From contig CAYWMP010000199.1 in the NCBI GenBank assembly GCA_964459445.1, forward strand, positions 1-10,169: DNA of 10,169 nucleotides, given 5' to 3'. Shown piece after piece: positions 6,080 to 10,169 of the stretch. This DNA comes from CAYWMP01 sp964459445. GTDB lineage: Bacteria; Desulfobacterota; DSM-4660; Desulfatiglandales; HGW-15. The notes under the pieces were generated by a model. That model searched no databases. It was given only the letters and a program-made list of their open reading frames with translations, and was not told where the DNA came from. Made by a program: the position numbers and the translations under genes. Within the stretch, counting starts at the first letter, position 1, and each line of letters starts with the position of its first letter.

Positions 6080-6877
6080 CTAAGTTGCGGCGAATATGGC
6101 AGCCAGCTTATCCCTGCTTATCCTCAGATAATCCCTGTCACCTGAAAAAATCTCGAGGGTAATTGTGTTGTCGTATCCAATACCCTTTAGGGCGCTGACA
6201 ATGGTCGGGAAGTCGACGGTTCCCGTCCCTATAGGCAAATGGTTGTCTTCTCTGCCGAGATTATCGCTGGCATGAATGTGGTCAATGCGGTTTCCAAAGC
6301 GGTTAATGAAACCAAGGATCCGCTCTTCTCCCCTGTCTTCGATATTTGCGTGCCCGGTGTCCAAGGTGAGTTTCAGGGATGGAAATTGCTCCAAGGCCTC
6401 TGAGAAATCCTCCGGCTCGATCAGAGAATTCGCCGCAGGAAACATGTTCTCGAGACAGACCGGCAGCTTGAGCTGATCCGCCCTGCTGACAATGGCTTCC
6501 AGGCTCTCCAGCATGTATGACTTTGCCAGATCCTTTACATAAACCCCGAGCCCACGAATGTGTCCCGGATGAAGCACGACCTTTAGACTATTCAGGTCGG
6601 CTGCCGTTTGCAGCGACTCCAAGACCTCATTCACGGATACCTCGCGAATGCATTTGGTAAGATCGGCCGTGGAGACAAATGTAGGGAGATGGCAGACAAG
6701 AGCCAGCCTATGACGCTCCAGTGCCTTGATGAGCGTCTTTCCCTTCTCTCTAATAGTAGAGTAATGCGCCTGTGTGGGATCCATAGTCAGTTCCATATAA
6801 TCAAAACCGAGATCTGCAATAGCATCAAGCTCATCGAGAACCGGGTTTATCGGGAAGTTCATTGCCCCGTAAAGCAT
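6080..6877 (-). CDS. Sugar phosphate isomerase/epimerase-like TIM-barrel protein
   Basis: This 265-residue cytoplasmic protein belongs to the xylose-isomerase-like/AP endonuclease 2 barrel family. Candidate metal or active-site residues sit at strand ends as in the family: E29 (YMELTMD), H63 (VCHLP), H103 and H106 (LHPGH), E143 (LENMFP), D173 and H176 (LTLDTGHAN), H202 and D205 (HIHASDN), and E242 (TLEIF). The closing G-T-G-x-V-D-F (217-223) is also typical. Members isomerise or epimerise sugars, or process DNA abasic sites; the sugar-type role is more likely here but the substrate is unknown. AAAGGAGG at 6889-6896, 11 nt upstream, fixes the start. It points toward the transporter operon but is not co-transcribed with it. 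A link to the imported sugar is inference from proximity only. Confidence 0.87.
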   Translation of the reverse strand: MLYGAMNFPINPVLDELDAIADLGFDYMELTMDPTQAHYSTIREKGKTLIKALERHRLALVCHLPTFVSTADLTKCIREVSVNEVLESLQTAADLNSLKVVLHPGHIRGLGVYVKDLAKSYMLESLEAIVSRADQLKLPVCLENMFPAANSLIEPEDFSEALEQFPSLKLTLDTGHANIEDRGEERILGFINRFGNRIDHIHASDNLGREDNHLPIGTGTVDFPTIVSALKGIGYDNTITLEIFSGDRDYLRISRDKLAAIFAAT

Positions 6878-7052
6878 CGCTTCAAAATCCTCCTTTCATT
6901 TGTTCCTTAAGAAATAATACTTGAAAAACGGCTTTGAGAGAATAGGTCCGGTCAATAGGGGGAGAAATGGGTAGGGACACTAAGGACGATTTTATCCAAG
7001 GTAGTGCTTGTTCTGATGACTGGAAAAGGTGATTGGGAGAACCGAATCCCGC

Positions 7053-8999
7053 TCATTCCATTTCAAGAATTTCTCTTATTTTTACCGAGAGGGCCTTAAT
7101 GTCGAAGGGCTTTTGGATAAAGCCATTGCATCCACGTTCCAGAATCTCCGTTGCTTGGCCATCCACGCTGTAACCGCTTGATAGGAGAACCTTGGCTTCA
7201 GGATCAAAGCCCCTCAGGGTGTCAAAGGTCTTACCGCCGCCCATATCCGGCATGATCATATCAAGAATGACAACATCGATCTTTCCTTTTTTCCCTTTGT
7301 AGATCTCTACAGCCTCCTTTCCGTTTTTGGCAATAAAGACCTCATACCCAAGCCTTTCGAGCATCTCTTTGCTTACCTCCAGAATCATTTCTTCATCGTC
7401 AACCAGAAGGATGGTTTCCTCTCCCTGTTGCACCTCATCAGGCAGTTCACGTGGCTGTATAACAGCTTTATCTGTGGTCGGTAGATAAATGACGAATGTA
7501 GCTCCCTGCCCCTTTTCACTGTATACATCGATGATGCCGCCGTGATTCTTGATAATCCCATAAGCGGAAGCCAAGCCGAGTCCCGTTCCTCTCCCCATCT
7601 CTTTGGTAGTAAAAAAGGGATCGAATACCCTCTTTTGCGTGGATTCATCCATTCCAATTCCGGTATCCGTTACAGACACCTTCACATATTTTCCCGGTGG
7701 AATGCCGAGGCTCCGACAGATTTCCAGTTCAAGCTCCGCATTTTCCGTTTGGACGAATAGCTCTCCCCCTCCGGGCATGGCCTGACAAGCATTTACAAAG
7801 AGATTGAAAAGTACCTGTTCGATCTGGCCCTGGTCAACTTCTGTCGCAGCCAGGCTCTTATCGTATTTTCGATGGATTTTGACATCCTTCTTTGTTCTGC
7901 CCAACATGCGAGAGCTCTTGTCTATGATTTCATTGAGATTTGTGGGTTTGACCTCGTATTTTCCGCCTCTTGCGAATCCCAAAAGCTGTTTGGTCAGTTC
8001 CGATCCACTCAATACTGATTGCTCTACGTTCCTAAGTTTCTCGTAATGAGAATGACCGGGTTCGATATCCAGAAGCATCAACGAAGCATTTCCCTGGATG
8101 CCCATAAGCAGGTTATTAAAGTCATGGGCAATTCCTGACGCCATTTGCCCCAAAGCCCAGAACTTCTCTGATTCCGCCAGCTTCTTTTGCATATCTATCT
8201 CTTCTGCCATTTTGTCTTCCAGCTCGCTGTAGAGCCTTGCGTGTTCGATTGCAATGGCCGCTTGATAAGCAAAAATGCTAAGCAACAATGTGTCTTGTTC
8301 ATTGAAGGGGGTGCCGTCCTTTTTGTTGATGACCTCCAATACGCCTATCAACTTCGCCTTTGCCTTCAAGGGAACACACAATATGGACTGCGTCTCAAAT
8401 CCACTCAGTTTGTCAATTTCCGGATAAAACCTCTTATCTTCTTTCACATTGGGTACTAGAGCAGGTTGTTCATTCTGTGCCACCCATCCGGCGATCCCTT
8501 TTCCCGGAGGCATGCGCATATCCATTAGCTCTTCTGCCTTAGGGCCAGTGGGGACACTGAATACCAATTCACCGCTCTCATCGTCGAGCAACATCAGTGT
8601 ACTGGCAACCGAATCAGTGACCCGCTTGGCATGTCGCATGATCAGGGCAAGGACCTCTGAAAGACGAAGCGTTGAATTCACGATAAAGCCTATCTCAATG
8701 GCGGTTCCGAGTTTTTCACTGTTCAATGATTTATAGACTTCAGCGGTCCTGCCTTTTTCTCTAATGGCATCTTCGAGCTGTTCTTGGGTGGCAAATCCCA
8801 TGTCAGTCAGAATTTGTCCCAGCAAAGGGGTGGTATCAATGGCCTCTCGGGCATCTGAGATCAATCTCGCCCTCTTGAGTCGTTCCGGGAGTGTCTTTTC
8901 CCCAAATATCTCTTTCTGTCTTTGAAGGGCTTTCTCAAGCTCTTGCTTTGTGAGATATCCCCGCTCCTCCATGATTTCGCCTAATCGTCTTCCTACCAT
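7053..8999 (-). CDS. Soluble hybrid sensor histidine kinase (MshEN-like repeats, GAF, HisKA, HATPase, receiver)
   Basis: This 648-residue signalling protein has no membrane helix, so it should sense a cytoplasmic cue. Two short repeats open it, RLGEIMEERGYLTKQELEKA.. (5-28) and LGQILTDMGFATQEQLEDA.. (60-82), resembling the MshEN/GspE N-terminal motif. A GAF domain spans about 97-255, followed by a coiled linker at about 256-280. HisKA has phosphoacceptor H292 (GIAHDFNNLL). The ATPase domain shows the N box NLFVNACQAMP (399-409), G1 DTGIGMD (445-451), the F box FDPFFTTK (459-466) and G2 GRGTGLGLA (469-477). The receiver (about 528-645) has D534 and D535, phosphoacceptor D580, S607 and K630. 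GGGGAG at 9009-9014, 9 nt upstream, supports the start. No separate response regulator gene is adjacent, and the output is unknown. Confidence 0.94.
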   Translation of the reverse strand: MVGRRLGEIMEERGYLTKQELEKALQRQKEIFGEKTLPERLKRARLISDAREAIDTTPLLGQILTDMGFATQEQLEDAIREKGRTAEVYKSLNSEKLGTAIEIGFIVNSTLRLSEVLALIMRHAKRVTDSVASTLMLLDDESGELVFSVPTGPKAEELMDMRMPPGKGIAGWVAQNEQPALVPNVKEDKRFYPEIDKLSGFETQSILCVPLKAKAKLIGVLEVINKKDGTPFNEQDTLLLSIFAYQAAIAIEHARLYSELEDKMAEEIDMQKKLAESEKFWALGQMASGIAHDFNNLLMGIQGNASLMLLDIEPGHSHYEKLRNVEQSVLSGSELTKQLLGFARGGKYEVKPTNLNEIIDKSSRMLGRTKKDVKIHRKYDKSLAATEVDQGQIEQVLFNLFVNACQAMPGGGELFVQTENAELELEICRSLGIPPGKYVKVSVTDTGIGMDESTQKRVFDPFFTTKEMGRGTGLGLASAYGIIKNHGGIIDVYSEKGQGATFVIYLPTTDKAVIQPRELPDEVQQGEETILLVDDEEMILEVSKEMLERLGYEVFIAKNGKEAVEIYKGKKGKIDVVILDMIMPDMGGGKTFDTLRGFDPEAKVLLSSGYSVDGQATEILERGCNGFIQKPFDIKALSVKIREILEME

Positions 9000-9153
9000 T
9001 TGGACTCTCTCCCCGTATTCATGGATCGTATATCCGGTTGCACAGTTCTCAAACTCCGCCCTGAACAGAATTCGCTACGGCACATCCTAAGATGAATGTT
9101 TTTTTCTAAAAGCCAAATTAATAGATATCCTTACCCTACTTGCCTTTTCAAAC

Positions 9154-9187
9154 AAAAAAGCTCCATTCCTTAAAAGGACGATGGAGC
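9154..9187 (-). terminator. Strong intrinsic terminator, minus strand
   Basis: On the minus strand GCTCCAT (9187-9181) pairs perfectly with ATGGAGC (9166-9160). The stem continues through AAGGA/TCCTT-type inner pairing past a 2-nt bulge. Six Ts follow directly (9159-9154). No T-run exists on the plus strand side, so the direction is clear. It ends a short transcript from the region 9190-9290 and lies about 155 bp upstream of the histidine kinase start. Confidence 0.8.
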
Positions 9188-9189
9188 CG

Positions 9190-9222
9190 TTATTTAAAGT
9201 ATGAGTAGATGAGGTCTGCCAT
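9190..9222 (-). CDS. Candidate 10-residue peptide MADLIYSYFK
   Basis: The minus strand has ATG at 9222-9220 followed by nine codons and TAA (9192-9190), encoding MADLIYSYFK. AGGAG at 9233-9229 lies 6 nt upstream, an ideal ribosome site. The intrinsic terminator stem begins 2 nt after the stop codon, and a TTGACA box lies about 65 nt upstream of the start. The full set of expression signals around so short a frame makes chance less likely, though it cannot be excluded. It is too short to assign to any family. Possible roles are a leader peptide, a small regulatory peptide, or the coding part of a dual-function small RNA. Two Tyr and one Phe codon in the last five codons would allow attenuation-type sensing, but no aromatic amino acid gene is adjacent. 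Confidence 0.45.
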   Translation of the reverse strand: MADLIYSYFK

Positions 9223-9226
9223 GCTG

Positions 9227-9244
9227 CTCTCCTGACTAGGTGAG
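9227..9244 (-). promoter_or_regulatory. Hairpin enclosing the ribosome site of the 10-codon ORF
   Basis: Read on the minus strand, CTC (9244-9242) pairs with GAG (9229-9227) and CCT (9240-9238) pairs with AGG (9233-9231). An A-A mismatch lies between them, and the loop is AGTC. The AGGAG ribosome site is inside the stem. A competing pairing with CTCCCT at 9248-9243 is also possible. This would allow control of translation by unfolding the stem. It is a hand-drawn structure without energy calculation. Confidence 0.4.
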
Positions 9245-9265
9245 GGAGGTGTCAAGAGTGCATGA

Positions 9266-9294
9266 TAAATAACTTTATCTTTTTGATATGTCAA
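9266..9294 (-). promoter_or_regulatory. Possible sigma70-type promoter of the 10-codon unit
   Basis: A perfect -35 box TTGACA is at 9294-9289 on the minus strand. With a 17-bp spacer the -10 position reads TATTTA (9271-9266), a modest match; TATCAT at 9267-9262 is a better hexamer but would need a 21-bp spacer. A start near 9260 would give a transcript of about 105 nt ending at the terminator, or a longer one reaching the histidine kinase by read-through. A second TTGACA occurs at 9255-9250. Confidence 0.4.
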
Positions 9295-9377
9295 GATAAT
9301 TATGGTTGAAATAGACTTAGGATTCCTTTTGATAGGGAATTCTAAAACATCAAAACGCATCTTTGCTCATTGGAAAA

Positions 9378-10169
9378 ATGCTACACAATGATTACCTAAT
9401 GATCATGGTCTCCAAAAAGCCATACAAAATCATTTTCTTGGGCACTTTAGGAATCCTTCTCGCTTGGCTATTTGGTTTTTCCTTTACCATACCCCTGGTG
9501 GATGCCTCTCCCAAAGCGCTCCATCATGATCTTAAAGTCGGCCTTTATCCAGCGGATAACAAATTAACCGGGAAAGATGACATTAGAATCAGGCCTGACA
9601 AAAGGGCCTTTGTGATTTTCAATCTCTCAAAAAGAGTCCGCATAATGAATGCCGCAGTTAACGGGACTGCTTCACCTTATTCATTTGAAGGCGGTTTGCT
9701 TCGGATTTCTCTGGGTCAACAAGCAGAGTTAGATGAAGTGTCGGTCAGCATCATTTACGAGGGCTATTACGAAGATCCGACACCGATTCAACCCCTAAAC
9801 ATGGATAATCCCGGATTCGGTGTTTCGGGAATCATTTCTGAGAAGGGATGCTTTTTGCAGAGCGATTCAGGATGGTATCCGAGAATGCCGGGTTCACAGC
9901 CAAAATTCGACATCGCGATAGCTGCGCCGGAGGGTGTGCTGGCTGTAACTGAAGGCAAAAGTCGAGGACATCACACGAAAAATGGAAAGACCATCTCCAT
10001 TTGGTCGATTGATCACCCCACTGAGGGCCTTTCCCTTTCTGCCGCTCCCTATGTACTTCATACCAAAAAAGCAGGTGATATCACCGCCATGACCTATCTG
10101 TTTTCTGAAAGCAGTGGGCTGGCCGATACCTATCTTGATGCCACACTTGAGTATATTTCATTTTACGAA
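9378..10169 (+). CDS. Exported protein resembling the N-terminal domain of M1-family metallopeptidases (partial, runs off the window)
   Basis: The frame is open to the last base, giving 264 residues without a stop. ATGs at 9378, 9399 and 9405 are all in frame. None has a good ribosome site (weak GGA at 9372-9374), and 9405 would put two lysines right after the start, as signal peptides prefer. A hydrophobic segment at about 18-40 followed by V-D-A/S (41-44) looks like a signal peptide with a signal peptidase I site, or a membrane anchor. The rest is beta-rich. SGWYPRMP near 164-171, preceded by FLQSD, resembles the conserved stretch that ends the N-terminal sheet domain of aminopeptidase-N-like proteins. 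The HExxH zinc motif would lie beyond the window, so activity cannot be judged. Confidence 0.75.
   Translation, partial: MLHNDYLMIMVSKKPYKIIFLGTLGILLAWLFGFSFTIPLVDASPKALHHDLKVGLYPADNKLTGKDDIRIRPDKRAFVIFNLSKRVRIMNAAVNGTASPYSFEGGLLRISLGQQAELDEVSVSIIYEGYYEDPTPIQPLNMDNPGFGVSGIISEKGCFLQSDSGWYPRMPGSQPKFDIAIAAPEGVLAVTEGKSRGHHTKNGKTISIWSIDHPTEGLSLSAAPYVLHTKKAGDITAMTYLFSESSGLADTYLDATLEYISFYE

Noticed and set aside
7385..7657. 90-residue minus-strand frame inside the histidine kinase gene
   Set aside because: It is an out-of-frame shadow of the kinase coding sequence, whose own frame carries all expected motifs.
9154..9262. Known riboswitch or SRP RNA in the leader of the micro-ORF
   Set aside because: The stretch GTCAGGAGAGCAGC recalls the SRP domain IV loop but lacks the GGAA part, and consensus cores of the riboswitches I could recall (TPP, cobalamin, SAM, cyclic di-GMP, fluoride, guanidine) were not seen.

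Overview
The window comes from a mid-GC Gram-negative bacterium. A sulfate-reducer or 'deltaproteobacterial' relative (Desulfobacterota) is my best guess, but only a guess. It rests on the soluble hybrid histidine kinase type and on the many short dispersed repeats between genes. No marker gene in the window fixes the taxonomy.

The left half (about 1-4886, + strand) is a complete carbohydrate-type (CUT1) ABC importer. It encodes a secreted solute-binding protein, two MalF/MalG-type permeases and a MalK-type ATPase with a C-terminal regulatory domain, in that order. The ATPase gene is separated from the second permease by about 200 bp holding a MITE-like inverted repeat, which itself carries a 52-bp repeat in its left arm. 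The substrate cannot be read from the sequence.

The middle (about 4887-7052) has two minus-strand genes: a shikimate-kinase-like P-loop kinase and a TIM-barrel sugar isomerase/epimerase-like protein. The space around them is filled with repeats. These are a GGTTSAN heptamer array, a 109-bp three-way-junction palindrome, an ATCCTGTNN nonamer array and a second, inverted copy of the 52-bp repeat. The TIM-barrel enzyme could act on the sugar brought in by the transporter, but only proximity suggests this.

The right part (7053-9377) holds a soluble hybrid histidine kinase on the minus strand, with MshEN-like repeats, GAF, HisKA, HATPase and receiver domains. Upstream of it, on the same strand, lies the most unusual item in the window. 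It is a compact unit of a possible promoter, a Shine-Dalgarno sequence inside a hairpin, a 10-codon ORF (MADLIYSYFK) and, two bases after its stop codon, a strong intrinsic terminator. The window ends inside a plus-strand gene for an exported protein resembling the N-terminal domain of M1-family metallopeptidases.
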